From contig JAPMXV010000047.1 in NCBI GenBank assembly GCA_026936335.1, positions 1 through 64,000 on the forward strand: a stretch of 64,000 nt of DNA. Reading direction: 5' to 3'. The notes under the pieces are model-generated. The model did not search any database. It was given only the letters and a program-made list of their open reading frames with translations, and was not told where the DNA came from. The translations under genes were made by a program, and so were the position numbers. Position 1 is the first letter of the stretch. Every line of letters begins with the position of its first letter. Of the stretch, positions 49,825-61,072 are shown one piece after another. The stretch comes from Mantamonas sphyraenae (Eukaryota > CRuMs > Mantamonadidae).

Positions 49825-50790
49825 ATGTCAACCATCTCACAGGACGACTGGTGGGGCGACTTGTTCCAAGGCGATGTGTCGGACGAATGCTTCTCGGAGA
49901 AGGAGAACCTGCTGATCAGCCGCTATGAGCTTTCCACGGACCAGCAGCGCGTCCTACACGCGGTGAACCAAACACGCAACATTGAGCGCATCCCAGCGGA
50001 AGAACTAGTGTGGAACATTGGAGTATGCTCAGCCGGAGGCGACGTCGAGTGGCCACAGGTGTACAAGACGGTGCTGGAGCGCGTATCGCGCTTTGAGGAG
50101 GCAGAGCGAAAGTATGGGTGGGTGTCCGGCGAGTGGACACCCGAGCTGATGCGATTGCTCATTCGCAACTGGTATTGTGGCATGATGGTCATTGTTCCGG
50201 GTGTGGTTTGCACAAACGGAAGCCCGTTGATGTTTGTGCACGAGTACTACGCCTACGCGCCTCTGATTGAGGACCAGGACGACGCATACATCCAACAGAC
50301 CATCGATCTCTTTGTGCGCCAGACTCGCTCCATCTGCAAGAGCTACCCGACAGCCACGACAAAGGGTTTGGTCAGCTTCAGCGACTTTACCCACTTTGAT
50401 CATGACCGCTACGACATGCATCGACAAAAGATGGAGCACGCCGAGGTCGGGGCGTACATCCCCTCCAAACTCGTCCGCATGATCGCCACCAACACAGACG
50501 AAAAGATGAACAAGCTTTACAGTGAATACCCTGCCCGTATGCTCAAGAAGTGGGGACTAGCACAGTACGATGGTGGTCTTTCGGACGCCATTGAGAACGA
50601 TGAATACCTGCCATCTGTAGATGTCATTCCCCAGTTTATGGGTGGCAATTCGCACGTTAACATCCTTGAGTGTCTCCAACATCTGCTGAGCCAGGAGCCA
50701 GAGGCTCTGAAACTGCTAGAGTCCGTCCACGAGGAGATGAGGGTTGACGGAGAGCTTCCAAATCCAGAATACATGGGACAGGGAGAGTGA
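49825..50790 (+). CDS. CRAL-TRIO/Sec14-like protein
   Basis: ATG 49825 (MSTISQDDWWGDLF) chosen over the earlier frame opening because the preceding codons look non-coding. The C-terminal two thirds follow the CRAL-TRIO order: a core strand (MVIVPGVV), helix with QTIDLFVRQTRSIC, strand GLVSFSDFTHFDHD, EVGAYIPSKLVRMIATNT, YPARMLKKWG, then the terminal IPQFMGGN that matches the family's LP-x-x-x-GG. Such proteins bind phospholipids or other lipids in the cytosol. 321 residues, intact, 60 bp before the inner edge of the right arm. Confidence 0.6.
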   Translation: MSTISQDDWWGDLFQGDVSDECFSEKENLLISRYELSTDQQRVLHAVNQTRNIERIPAEELVWNIGVCSAGGDVEWPQVYKTVLERVSRFEEAERKYGWVSGEWTPELMRLLIRNWYCGMMVIVPGVVCTNGSPLMFVHEYYAYAPLIEDQDDAYIQQTIDLFVRQTRSICKSYPTATTKGLVSFSDFTHFDHDRYDMHRQKMEHAEVGAYIPSKLVRMIATNTDEKMNKLYSEYPARMLKKWGLAQYDGGLSDAIENDEYLPSVDVIPQFMGGNSHVNILECLQHLLSQEPEALKLLESVHEEMRVDGELPNPEYMGQGE

Positions 50791-50949
50791 CCACCTCACC
50801 TCGTATATCCTTGTATGGCCAATCCCACCCACCCTCGTACCTGCCCCGTCCCCGTCGGTACAGGAACACTGAGTTTGTTGCATCCAATCTTGACGAAAAC
50901 GCAAATTTTCAACCAACTGCCGCTTTGCGTCCAACTACCCAACCCAACA

Positions 50950-51214
50950 ATGTCCCTCAACGAAGCTGTGTCCACACTCGAATCGTCCGAGGGTCTTGCC
51001 TGGCCTGCACTTGACATCCAAGCACTTGACATCCAAGACGTGGAAGCCTCTCCGTTGCAAAGAGTTACACGCCTCCAGCGCAAGCGGACCCTCTCGACCA
51101 GCTCGGAAGACTCGAGCGCAAGCACGGCAACTGTGTCCACGCAAGATTCCCAACAAGCACGCGGGGAGAAGCAGCAGTGGGTGAATGACGAGTCCGGAGA
51201 CGCTGTAGAGCCTG
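50950..51214 (+). CDS. Acidic first exon (MSLNEAV...), right copy
   Basis: Mirror of 27400-27664, identical in sequence; ATG 50950, donor GTGAGT at 51215. Here it follows the CRAL-TRIO gene on the same strand. Confidence 0.45.
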
Positions 51215-51454
51215 GTGAGTGTCGTCAGAGTGAGTAGAGCCCGTTTCTTGGTTTTCCCTCCCAAAACCAAGCTCGCCTTTCACGTGGCTATCACGGCTCT
51301 GTTTCCATATGCCACCCACACAGCACGTTCAGGTAGAGTTGGAAGGGGACAGGCACGTGCACATCGACACCCGATAGGGCTACAAGAGGCGACTGGGACC
51401 TCCCAGAGCATGTGTCCCTCGTTGCCAGGCGTCCTTGCGCTCAACCGACACGTG

Positions 51455-51550
51455 TTACTGTCCATCGTCGAGGGCATGGAGGTTGCATTCGTCAAAGGCG
51501 CGCACAAACCCGTCGGTGTTGACAAACCCATCCTTGTTGAGGTCAACCAT
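51455..51550 (-). pseudogene. EF-hand fragment (right copy)
   Basis: Mirror of 27064-27159; the same single EF-hand loop. Confidence 0.35.
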
Positions 51551-51603
51551 GCGACTCGTGGTGCGCTGAGTGCAAGCCCAGGTTGCCACAGGAGACGCTA
51601 TAA

Positions 51604-52227
51604 CTCTGGAGCAACAACATCAAGGAAGAAGGTGCAGTAGCAGTTGCGCAGGCGCTGAGTGAGAACAGCAGCTTGCACAGTCTGTACCTCGGTGACAACG
51701 TCATCAGTGTAGGAGGAACTGAAGCACTGACAAAGGCAATGGAAGACAATCGGTCGTGCTGCAAGATACTGGGCGTTGACAACGACGCACTGAAGTCGCT
51801 GTTGGAGATAAACAAGAAGCAGCATGTGGAGTTTGTGGATTGTGGGGATGTGGAGAAGATGGCTGCGCTGAGGGAGTGGGGTGTGCCTGTGGAGTTGAAA
51901 CCCGCGCTGGAGCGAGCAGTGAGTGAACGGGACGAGAGGATTACGGAGGTGTTGAGAGAATGGGGTGAGCAGCCGAGGGTGAAAACGGTGGAGATGGTGA
52001 GGGAGGCAGGGTGGAGGAAGGCGTGGCATTGGATTGGGTGGGTTGGACAGGTGGATGAGGCGATGAAGGTGGCGTTGGTGATGAATGTGGAGGAGAGGGA
52101 GGCGATGTTTGCGTGTGGAGGGATGGAGGAAAACCAGCCAAGTGCACTATGCAGCACACTTCCAGATGAGGTGATGACAAGGCTGGAGGTGGGGACAATG
52201 AATTCTGGCGAGGTATCTGATATCTAA
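51604..52227 (+). pseudogene. Truncated LRR protein relative (right copy)
   Basis: Mirror of 26387-27010. TAA at 51601-51603 is in frame directly before the first visible LRR; first ATG in frame is 51673. Identical to the left copy, so truncation predates or was homogenised by the arm duplication. Confidence 0.5.
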
Positions 52228-52275
52228 AACAAGCTTGTACAAGCCACTGGTTCCATCTCGGAATGCGACAACATC

Positions 52276-53884
52276 ATGCGCGACCGCCACAAGTCAAATT
52301 CCTCTCTTCTACACGCGCCTCCCACCGACGGCATGTCGGTGAATCGGCGATCATGTCCACCCAAGCTGCTTGAACAACCCCCTGCCGAGGCTGCAGAGCT
52401 TGCAAAAGAAGGGAGAAAAGCAATCACAACGGATGGTCGCATCTTCTATTTCCCCAGAGGCACGCCCACGTTCCTGATTCAAACATTCACGATGCTGGAG
52501 AATCCGGACACACAACACATCATCTCTTGGGGCTGGGAGCCTTGTGGGGATATGGAACGATCCGTCGGTAACAACACGACCACACATCAAAGCCAAGAGA
52601 CTCGTAACCGGGCTGTCCTTGAGGGTGGCCCATGTTCAGAGAACTCGCGCCCTGAAAATTCCTGTCGGATCGTCGTCCATGACACCCGTGCACTCGAGGA
52701 GGAAGTTCTGGGTGCCGTGTTCCGCCACTCGTCGTATTTGAGTTTCGCGCGACAACTCAACGCCTATGGATTCTGGAAAGTGGGCAGTGCTATCTTTTCC
52801 CATCCCAAGTTTCTTCGAACAGATGTACGCAGTATCGGGAGCATCAAAAGACACACAGGCAGCGCAAAGGTAGGCGGAGAAGAAAAGGTGGAGATTCTTC
52901 CACGGTCAGCTGCAGGTTTCGTTTCGCTGCGCTGTGGTGAGAGAATCCCGACGCAGAGGACATTTTCACGTGCTTTTGACTCAACGGTGATCATTAGCCG
53001 TACGTTGTGCACGCGGTATGATCCCTAACACCTGCACTGCATTGCAGAGCCGGAAGCGAAAGCGCAGCTCCGACGACACAGATCACACCATGCACCAGGA
53101 ACCAAACGAAAACGGTGGTCACCCCGATGAAAAGCGGCAGCATGTCGTGAGAGACAGTACAGCTGGGCAAGAGTGGCCAAAGACGGCAAACTGGAACACA
53201 TCGCCCACAGCGACGCGCATCGAGAAAGGAACACCACGAGTACAGATTGTGCACCTGCACAAAGAGAATCAAATGCTACAGAGTGGTGTAAAGGCCATGC
53301 AAGTGCACCTACAAGTGCAGCGTGCCTTGCTGAGCAAGATGCAGGAAAAGCTGATGCGGACGCAGTCGCTCGTTCGGATGTTGACCACCCTTGTCCACAA
53401 TTCGAAAGACAACGTTGATGCCGAAGACCTTAGGAATCTTGAAATGGCGTCTCAGATGTCCGCCGATGGATTGGCTAACTTGCCTTTGTTTCCAAACTAC
53501 TCGACACGATCATCCCAAACAACAATGGCCACGCCAAGCAACGTGCAATTCGAGACAACCGGCGTCGATGACAAGATGTCAGTTGCAAACCATCACAATC
53601 TGAAAGCAAACAATGACTGGAAGACTGCAGCAAGGAATGGCTCACCCTCAAGCCATGGCAACGATAGCCGGTCGAACAGCAGCAGCGCAAGACACAGTAG
53701 CCCTTCCAGCAGTGGCAGCATGGACTTTTTTACCGAGCTTCCGACACCAGTTGACGTTGAAGACACTGTCCACGAGCTGTTGAACATCACAACAGCGGAT
53801 ACGTGGCCCACAAAGCAAAGCGAGGGCTCCATTGTGCTTGCACCTGCTTGGCCTACTCTGTGGGGGAGATTCAAACCCGGGTAG
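52276..53884 (+). CDS. Heat-shock-factor-type transcription factor (right copy)
   Basis: Mirror of the gene at 24730-26338: exon 1 52276-52869, intron 52870-53047, exon 2 53048-53884. ATG 52276. No difference from the left copy was found, so both alleles appear functional. Confidence 0.85.
52870..53047 (+). other. Intron in the HSF-type gene (right copy)
   Basis: Mirror of 25567-25744; GTAGGC donor, CCCTAAC branch, TTGCAG acceptor, phase 0. Confidence 0.7.
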
Positions 53885-53951
53885 GCTCCCAGACGGCCAT
53901 CTACGTGGAGGGTCACATTGGCACATTTCCCTCATGCATTCCTGCGCCCGC

Positions 53952-54749
53952 TTACCGATAGCCCAGCTGGAGAAACAGCGCTTGGATGTAAAGGCAAATA
54001 GACGAGGAGAGCTCCTGCCTCGCTCCGTCCACCTCTGTCCAAACCCATTTTGGCGACAATGCGTCGTGGATGTTGTCAACCGAGCAAGTATCGGCTCGCA
54101 TGCAAATGACTCCGTCTTGTGCCGTTCCGAGACACCGGTGCTTGTGAAGGATTCGTTCCAGTTGCTTCCAGTACAGAGCGCGTGGGTCATTGTTGTCATC
54201 AACGGACCAGGCGAACCCAAGAGGGCAAAGCACCCGGAGCTCGTCCGACAACGAGGGTCTCTCTACACCAGAAATCAGCATCAAGCACATCATGACATGC
54301 ATGCCTGGAGTTATATGCAACTCCACGCGTTGCCGTTTCAATGATACACACATGTGGTCGTTTTCAGCGTCCAACGAGGCGACCTGGCGAGCGCGCTTTC
54401 TTCCACGCCGCCCAGCGACACCCTTCTCTTTCTTTCCGGACGGTGCGCTAACACGCAACGGACCACTGCCAGCCTGTTCGTTCCGTTCACATGAAAGGGT
54501 CCTCGATTTCAGTATCTGAAGGTCCTGGAGCCGCGCGTGGAGAAGCAGCGAGGTTTCAGCCACACACTCGTAGGCGTTCCTTATTTGCAGTCCAAGCTGT
54601 TTCATATCTTTGTGAATTTGCACAATGTCATGCATCAGTCGGCTCATCACGGAAAACAGTTGTCGGCTGAACAGATACGGTTGTATTGTGTGCAACAAAG
54701 CAAAAGTTCCAACCGCGGAGACGGTAAGCGGGAATGAATCTGTTTCCAT
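53952..54749 (-). CDS. Unknown 265-residue nuclear protein (right copy)
   Basis: Mirror of 23865-24662; intact and identical, convergent with the HSF-type gene. Confidence 0.6.
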   Translation of the reverse strand: METDSFPLTVSAVGTFALLHTIQPYLFSRQLFSVMSRLMHDIVQIHKDMKQLGLQIRNAYECVAETSLLLHARLQDLQILKSRTLSCERNEQAGSGPLRVSAPSGKKEKGVAGRRGRKRARQVASLDAENDHMCVSLKRQRVELHITPGMHVMMCLMLISGVERPSLSDELRVLCPLGFAWSVDDNNDPRALYWKQLERILHKHRCLGTAQDGVICMRADTCSVDNIHDALSPKWVWTEVDGARQELSSSICLYIQALFLQLGYR

Positions 54750-54821
54750 GCTGTAATCTTCACCGTAGTGGGCCGCCCTTTGTCATGTCACGCACCGTTT
54801 CTTCTGCACAACTCCCCTCCT

Positions 54822-56111
54822 TCACTCTCCCACACGCTGCCGCTTCCCTCCCACTCTGCCCTGGTCCTCCCGCTCCCCCCTCACACCCCTGTGTGTCTTG
54901 TTCCGCCCCCCACGTCCCTTTGCACGTCTCTCACAGCCCTCGACGAACTGTGCGACCCAACCGCACACGCGCTGCAGCACCTCCATCTCACCCACGCGCA
55001 CCCACCCTGCTCCTCCTCCTCCTGCTCCTCCTCCCACTGCCTCCATGACCAACACCGTCTCGACAGCGTCGTCCACGTCTTCACTCCACAACCAATGCCA
55101 CGCTGGTCTCCACGCTCTGGCAGTGGCCATTGTCCGCGCCGAATATGCGTCCAGCCACCCCTCTGCGGTCAAATCCGCGTCTGCCCCTAGTCTCCGCAGC
55201 ATGTTGGCCATCCTGACGTCGCCTCGCTGCACCGCGCGCATCAACGGTGTGGTTCTGTCTTCAAAGAACGCGTTCACCGACACGTTCAGCTCGCTGACCG
55301 CCCAGGCCACCGCCACTGCGTCTCCTCTGTCCACCATTTCCAGCATTGTCTTGACCATCCACCTGTTCTCCCTCACTCCGTCCACGTTGCACAGCTCCTG
55401 GCTGTGGCCCAGGTACCACACGTCTGTGTTGCCGCCTGACAGCGCCTTGCCCAGCCTGTCCAGTCCGTCGTCGCCCACGCCGTTGTTGCTCAGGTCCAGC
55501 CGCTGCACCGTGTGGTTGTGCACGAGTGCGTCGCCGAGTAGCATGGCGCCAAAGTCGCCCATGTTGTTTCCGTCCAGGTTCACTGTGTGCAGCCGTGTGT
55601 TTTCCACAAGGACTGCCGCCAGCACAACAACGCCACGGTATCCGATGTCGTTGTCCTCCAGACCCAGCACCTGCACACCGCGGTTCCCAATCAGCCCTAC
55701 ACCCAGTTTTTCCATACCGCTGTCCCCCAAATCATTGTTGCCCAGATACAGGCATGCCAGCGTGTTGTTCTTTCCCAACATCCGTCCCAATGCGCGTGCA
55801 CCGTCCACACCCAGCTCGTTTGCCTCCAGATGCAACACACGCAGGGTGGTGTTGACACACAGGGCGCTGGCAATGGATATCACGCCGCCACGTCCCAGTT
55901 CGTTCTCGCCGAGCTCCAACGTGTGCAACTGTGTCGAGCGACGCAGCAAGCGAGCGACTGCGCGTGCGTCGTGTGCAGACAGCAGGTTGCGTGACACGTC
56001 CAGGTCGTACGCTTGCTCTCTCCCCTCCACCAGAGCCTCGGCCTGCGCCTCCCAGTCTCCCTGTTTGCTCATGTCGATGGCTACCATGCGTTTTGTCTGC
56101 CGCGCTGTCAT
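54822..56111 (-). CDS. Leucine-rich-repeat protein (right copy)
   Basis: Mirror of 22503-23792; 429 residues, intact and identical. ATG at 56111. Confidence 0.8.
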   Translation of the reverse strand: MTARQTKRMVAIDMSKQGDWEAQAEALVEGREQAYDLDVSRNLLSAHDARAVARLLRRSTQLHTLELGENELGRGGVISIASALCVNTTLRVLHLEANELGVDGARALGRMLGKNNTLACLYLGNNDLGDSGMEKLGVGLIGNRGVQVLGLEDNDIGYRGVVVLAAVLVENTRLHTVNLDGNNMGDFGAMLLGDALVHNHTVQRLDLSNNGVGDDGLDRLGKALSGGNTDVWYLGHSQELCNVDGVRENRWMVKTMLEMVDRGDAVAVAWAVSELNVSVNAFFEDRTTPLMRAVQRGDVRMANMLRRLGADADLTAEGWLDAYSARTMATARAWRPAWHWLWSEDVDDAVETVLVMEAVGGGAGGGGAGWVRVGEMEVLQRVCGWVAQFVEGCERRAKGRGGRNKTHRGVRGEREDQGRVGGKRQRVGE

Positions 56112-56332
56112 CTTGACCGCGGTTCAGTGATGGTGTGGACGAGACTACGCGCACGAAAAGCCCACCATGGCCGATTGATGCCACCTGTGCGTGTGGGTGC
56201 ACACGTCTTCGACCCCCCCTCCGTGTCCAGCTTCGAAAAAATGCACAGATTCTCTGGAGCTGCCGCAACTACACTGACCTCCCCCCAGTGTGCTCACCCT
56301 CACTGGACACTCTATTACACCCTTTCCAACCC

Positions 56333-56692
56333 CTACATCCACATGGGAGTCCTGTAACGACCTGGATCGACGATGGGAACACTCTTTCCGTTTGTGATGA
56401 GCACTATGGCACTGTTTGTACGAAATTGGTGCATTATGTCCAAACCGGGTATTCGCATTGCCACCGCATCTCCCTCACATCCCACCACACCATCACCCCA
56501 GAGCACAATTGCACCGTCGTGTGAGACATCACACGCATCGATGGCACCCCTCGAGACTTCATCCACACCACCGTGGACACTCTGAAAATGATAGTCCACC
56601 ACGCCCACATCCCACAATGAGTGGAGACACCACCCCCTCCCAGGCCCTTCCTCCACCAATGTACACTGTAAAACTTTGTCCTCCTCCCACAT
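56333..56692 (-). CDS. Short ORF with weak RCC1-like character (right copy)
   Basis: Mirror of 21923-22282. The single-base difference between arms (six C here at 56281-56286) lies just outside this frame. Confidence 0.3.
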   Translation of the reverse strand: MWEEDKVLQCTLVEEGPGRGWCLHSLWDVGVVDYHFQSVHGGVDEVSRGAIDACDVSHDGAIVLWGDGVVGCEGDAVAMRIPGLDIMHQFRTNSAIVLITNGKSVPIVDPGRYRTPMWM

Positions 56693-57455
56693 TGAACCCA
56701 CAGGGAACAACCATCTGGTGTGCAACGATCGAAACAAGCGACTAGCGACACAAGCCACCCCAATCACCAGATACCTCCTGCTCGTTCACACCTCGAGTAC
56801 ATCCTGTTTCCAGCAAGGTGAGCCATGTACTGCAATAGACGCGACTCCCACGGGCCTACCAAGCACTTTCCCTTCTCTCCACCATCTTCCTACTTTTTCC
56901 GTTCCCACAAAGCAGCCAATCACCCCTCCCTCTTTGCAAACCGTACATGAATCCACACCCTTATCCTATACAGGAGACTGCGTCTTGCTCACAGCGCAAC
57001 TCAACCATCTCGCCGGAGGACATCACCTCATCACAAATTTTTTTCGTCACACTCACCTACAACGACGCGCCGACACATCGATGCATGGAAACACACCACA
57101 CAACCACACACACACATATACACTTGTTCATTCACGCGTTTGTGGTCACTTCCCAGTTGGTGCACGTCTCGCGTGCAGGGGCGACGAAATCCGGACGTAG
57201 CAGTCCATATACCCGTCCCGTGCAGCCATGGTCATTCTGTGATGGTGTAGACGCCACGTCGTCCATGTGCTTTCTGTGCCTGCTTCGGCTCCCTCGACAA
57301 TCGGTAGCTTTGAGCAAGAACGAGCTCGCTGAGAAGGGGCTGCACTATCAGGCACGCTGTCACGCGGTGCAACCCATGTGCTTGGCGGGGTTCCGCATGC
57401 AGACCCCAGGCCGTTCGAGTTTGGGTGTCTCTTGCCTCCTCCTCTGGACTGCATC

Positions 57456-57959
57456 TCACCGAGCGTGTCTGCGCCTTTTTCTGTGCGGCGGGCCCTCGTC
57501 CTCTTGAAGGAGGTCTCCAGAGGACCACGAGCAATCGTATGGGTCGTCTATGCTGCGATCTTGCAGCGGAGAGGGATGTCGCTTTGTCCTGTTGCGGTGG
57601 AGAGTTTCTGCTGACGAGGTGTTCTCGAGATCCATTGTGGTGCTGTTGTTGCGCGCTGAAGGCAGGGACTCGATGTCCATGTGCGAGGTGCAGGGTGTGA
57701 TGTAGGTGAGATCACCTGCGAGCTGGAGCCACCTGATAATCTCGACCAGGAGGGTCTGCATGTCAGGGGGTAACTGGGTTCTCCGCGTCATTTGTCGTTG
57801 TTGTTTTGGACCAGCCGGCGCAGTGCAGGGATTGCAATCCACGTCTCTATATCCCGCCAGCATGGAAAACCTTGACTGTGTGTGGATGGTGTGGGTTGCT
57901 GGCGACCGATGACCAGAGGCGCAGTGGTGCAGGGTTGGTGCGGTGGATCGGAAAATCAT
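57456..57959 (-). CDS. Small protein with C-terminal basic signal (right copy)
   Basis: Mirror of 20656-21159, identical. Confidence 0.4.
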   Translation of the reverse strand: MIFRSTAPTLHHCASGHRSPATHTIHTQSRFSMLAGYRDVDCNPCTAPAGPKQQRQMTRRTQLPPDMQTLLVEIIRWLQLAGDLTYITPCTSHMDIESLPSARNNSTTMDLENTSSAETLHRNRTKRHPSPLQDRSIDDPYDCSWSSGDLLQEDEGPPHRKRRRHAR

Positions 57960-57964
57960 CCCTA

Positions 57965-60900
57965 CTAGATATCGGCATAGTCATTCCAGGGGTCTGTCGG
58001 CATGGGCCGGATGCCTGTTTGTGGCCAGCAGTCCTGTTCTGTTGGATGCGTCGTGTTTGTGGACACGGAGGCGCTCTTGTTGCGCAGAAAAAGCTGGATC
58101 ATCGACGGGAGGAGTTTGTCGGTGACCGTGTCCCAGCGCTCGCGGCAGTCAATCAAATCGTCGTCGTCGTCCGAATAGGAAGGAGGGACCCAAGGGAAGG
58201 GGAGATCTTTCAGGCGGGAACGGAGGGCACGGTAGTCTGCGGTGCAGCGAGAGTACTCACGATCAAAGAGAACCGAGCCGAGCTCCCACCACGTGGCCTC
58301 GTACGGAAACAGCTTGGTTGCGTCGATGGTGTCTTTGCCTTCCAAAACGGACAAGTACTTGACTTCTCTGGGCACGCGAGTTTTGGAACGCGAACGGTTT
58401 GCGTTGTTTGACGCGCGGCTCTTTGTGAGTGCTTTGAGAGTGCTGTGGTCGATGAGGTTTGCAAAAACGTGCGGGAGGTTGATGATCTCCCATTCGTGGA
58501 GCACTGTCCCTTGCACGCGTGTGGAGGGCCAGGAGTCCTTGCGGAGTTGCTGCAGGTGATCCAAGGGTCCATTGGATTCTGTGTTGCCAGCGGAGCCATG
58601 GCGGTCTTCCTCGTCGGACGAGTCCTCACTGACCTGCGGATGGGGGGAAAGATTCTGCAGCCGCCAGTGCAAGAGCCAGGCAAGTTTGAGTGCGAAGCGT
58701 GGGTACACGTAGTGGTTGCGCACAGTCCAGGCCCTCTTCATACGAGCACGCCATTGTCGTGGTTCCATGAGAGGGACAGATTCTTTGGCTGTGTCATAGG
58801 TGAGGCAGGGAAAGGCGTTCTGAGCCATCAGGGCGGCGTCGAGATTGGCTGCAACAGGGCAGGTGGCCGGACAGAAGGGTTGTTTGGCCATCCACGCAAA
58901 GGCGCCAGGGTGCTCGCTGTTGTTCAAAGAGGAGCTTGAAGCGCGACCCGATGGCTTTGGATCCCACAGAAGAAGGCCGGCGTCGCTGTCGAAGCAGTGG
59001 ATCCAAAGGAGTGGGCGACAGATGCTTGTGTGTTCGGTTGCCGTCGATGTCTTGTGCATGTTGCTGCTGAGATAGGCACGTGGCGACATCCAGGCGGTCG
59101 CCGCAAAGCGGTACACGGCATGTGCAGCCAACTTGGCGACTTGCTTCTTCTGAGCGATGTGGTGGACCCATGAACATGTGATAGCTCGGGCAATCGGCAC
59201 GCCGTGGTGGGGGGCTGCTCGGTCCGATCGAATCAGGCACTGTACACAATAGTCTGAGGTGACACTGTAGCCGTTCATGGCTTTGACATTGTGTTCCCAC
59301 GCGTCGTGCTGTCGTTCGAGCAAGCCAACCAAGGAGTTCCGCCAGGCCTTGCGCAGCACTGTTCGCTCGCAGTCGTTCGTGTTGGCGGCTGCAGCGTCCT
59401 GATCTTGCTGAAAAGCGTGTGCATGAAGTTCATGGGCACGATGTAGCTCAGTTTCCAACAGAATTTGGAGCGGTAGGGGGTAATCGTGGAAGGGTTCGAT
59501 GGACTCGAGCTTGTCGAAAACGGGCACGAGGACGTGTTCTTCCACGTCTTTGTACCAAGCGCCAAGTTTGCACAGCGGGACTACACCCACAAATGCCAAG
59601 CACGTGAGTATGGCCAATTCGTCCTCAGACGCGCTGTCGCTCCTCGCCTGGGAACGAATTTCATCCGCAAACTGGCGAGCCTTTGTCAGGTTCTCCTGGT
59701 GCTCAGCAGTCACCCGCTGGGCAAGCAGAGCCGCCTTGCAGAGGGTCTGTGGATTGGTGGTGGCAATCAGACTCGAGCGCATCGACGGGAACTCGCGAAA
59801 CCGTGTTGCGTTGGCACCGTGTTTGGGGTCCATCCAGAAGCAGATTAGTGTCTCCACAATATCGACCCTCTCCTGACTGTTGTTCTCAAGAAACGTTTGA
59901 CAGTATTTGTTGATGACACTCTCTGGCTCAGAGGTGAGTTTGCAGCTCGAACCATGAACCCACAGCGGCTCCTTTTTGTTGCCTCCACGCTGGTGTAAAA
60001 GCTCTTCAATGGACGACATCCAGTTCTCTGCGAGCGCTTCCAGTGTCTCTCTTTCCTGCTCATTCTCTTTGTCCAGCGAGAGCAGCTTGGCCTGAACAAG
60101 GGTGGCTGCCTCCAGCTCCACGCTCATCAAACGTCGCTCGTCAACTTCCAAAGCCGGTGTGCTGTCAATGCGAACATCCGTGAGGTGGAATGCAGGTCGA
60201 ATGATATTGCGATTCATACCTCCATAGTAGGTCCAGGAGTGGCACCCAGTGTGTTCCCAGAGCACTGTGAGCGGGATCAGCCCCGAGAAACTTGCATAGA
60301 CCACCAAATCCCACTGGGCTGAAGACATGTTTGATGTACACACATATGCACTGTTGACAAATTGCCTCAATTTCTCGTAGGAGGTAAGCAGGGGCTCGGG
60401 AGGCGGGAGGTCCAGTGATGCTGAGGCGGCCGCCCACACGAGCGCTTTCACTTGACCAGGGGTTACCTCGCCGCCTTGATACTGTTGAAAAGCGGCAACT
60501 AGGTTGCTCTTGGGGTGCTTAGCATTGGGTCCTAGGTGTGTGAGCTCGTTCTTGTTGATATCTTCGATCAGCTCCAAGGTGATGCTCTCGTATGTGTGCT
60601 TGTCAGGCAGCTGGTGCTTTGAAGGTGAAGCAGGGGCCTGTTGGTCACCATTGGGCTGCAAGTAGTGGCGACGGGCACAGGATGTCCACACATGCGCGCA
60701 TTCGGTACGTGTGAGTGCATGACCTGGGCCGGGATGGAGGTTGCAAGAGGGGAAACCCACCGTGCCGTTTGGGGTCTCGGAGCTGGAGCTGGAGCTGGAG
60801 CTCGAAGATGCAGATGGGGTAGACTCTACCCGGGACCGCTTAGGTGCGTGGTCAGTTACAGGGTCAATGCTCTGCGGCTCCTCTTCTTGCTCTTGTTCTT

Positions 60901-61072
60901 GGTCCCCGAGCCGGATGGGCACTTGCTGCGCAGCCACCTGGACGCCAAATCGGCCACCCCCCTTGCGTCGCTGGTGCTTGGCGGACCTCTTGCGTTTACG
61001 TGATGCTGCAGGTCTATCTCTACGATGTGTGGCTCCCCAAACATTGCCCTCCTGTTGCTCACTGTTCTCCAT
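57965..61072 (-). CDS. Large unknown nuclear protein, 1035 residues (right copy)
   Basis: Mirror of 17543-20650, identical and intact; ATG at 61072. Conservation of an open frame over 3.1 kb in both arms argues for function. Confidence 0.75.
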   Translation of the reverse strand: MENSEQQEGNVWGATHRRDRPAASRKRKRSAKHQRRKGGGRFGVQVAAQQVPIRLGDQEQEQEEEPQSIDPVTDHAPKRSRVESTPSASSSSSSSSSSETPNGTVGFPSCNLHPGPGHALTRTECAHVWTSCARRHYLQPNGDQQAPASPSKHQLPDKHTYESITLELIEDINKNELTHLGPNAKHPKSNLVAAFQQYQGGEVTPGQVKALVWAAASASLDLPPPEPLLTSYEKLRQFVNSAYVCTSNMSSAQWDLVVYASFSGLIPLTVLWEHTGCHSWTYYGGMNRNIIRPAFHLTDVRIDSTPALEVDERRLMSVELEAATLVQAKLLSLDKENEQERETLEALAENWMSSIEELLHQRGGNKKEPLWVHGSSCKLTSEPESVINKYCQTFLENNSQERVDIVETLICFWMDPKHGANATRFREFPSMRSSLIATTNPQTLCKAALLAQRVTAEHQENLTKARQFADEIRSQARSDSASEDELAILTCLAFVGVVPLCKLGAWYKDVEEHVLVPVFDKLESIEPFHDYPLPLQILLETELHRAHELHAHAFQQDQDAAAANTNDCERTVLRKAWRNSLVGLLERQHDAWEHNVKAMNGYSVTSDYCVQCLIRSDRAAPHHGVPIARAITCSWVHHIAQKKQVAKLAAHAVYRFAATAWMSPRAYLSSNMHKTSTATEHTSICRPLLWIHCFDSDAGLLLWDPKPSGRASSSSLNNSEHPGAFAWMAKQPFCPATCPVAANLDAALMAQNAFPCLTYDTAKESVPLMEPRQWRARMKRAWTVRNHYVYPRFALKLAWLLHWRLQNLSPHPQVSEDSSDEEDRHGSAGNTESNGPLDHLQQLRKDSWPSTRVQGTVLHEWEIINLPHVFANLIDHSTLKALTKSRASNNANRSRSKTRVPREVKYLSVLEGKDTIDATKLFPYEATWWELGSVLFDREYSRCTADYRALRSRLKDLPFPWVPPSYSDDDDDLIDCRERWDTVTDKLLPSMIQLFLRNKSASVSTNTTHPTEQDCWPQTGIRPMPTDPWNDYADI

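Noticed and set aside
51215-52227. Joining the MSLNEAV exon to the LRR relic as one spliced gene
   Set aside because: A phase-1 acceptor exists (GTGCAG at 51637), but it would discard convincing LRR codons just upstream, so the link is not supported.
52937-53047. Alternative HSF introns starting at GTGAGA (52937) or GTACGT (53000)
   Set aside because: Both give a phase that does not match exon 2, whereas GTAGGC at 52870 does.
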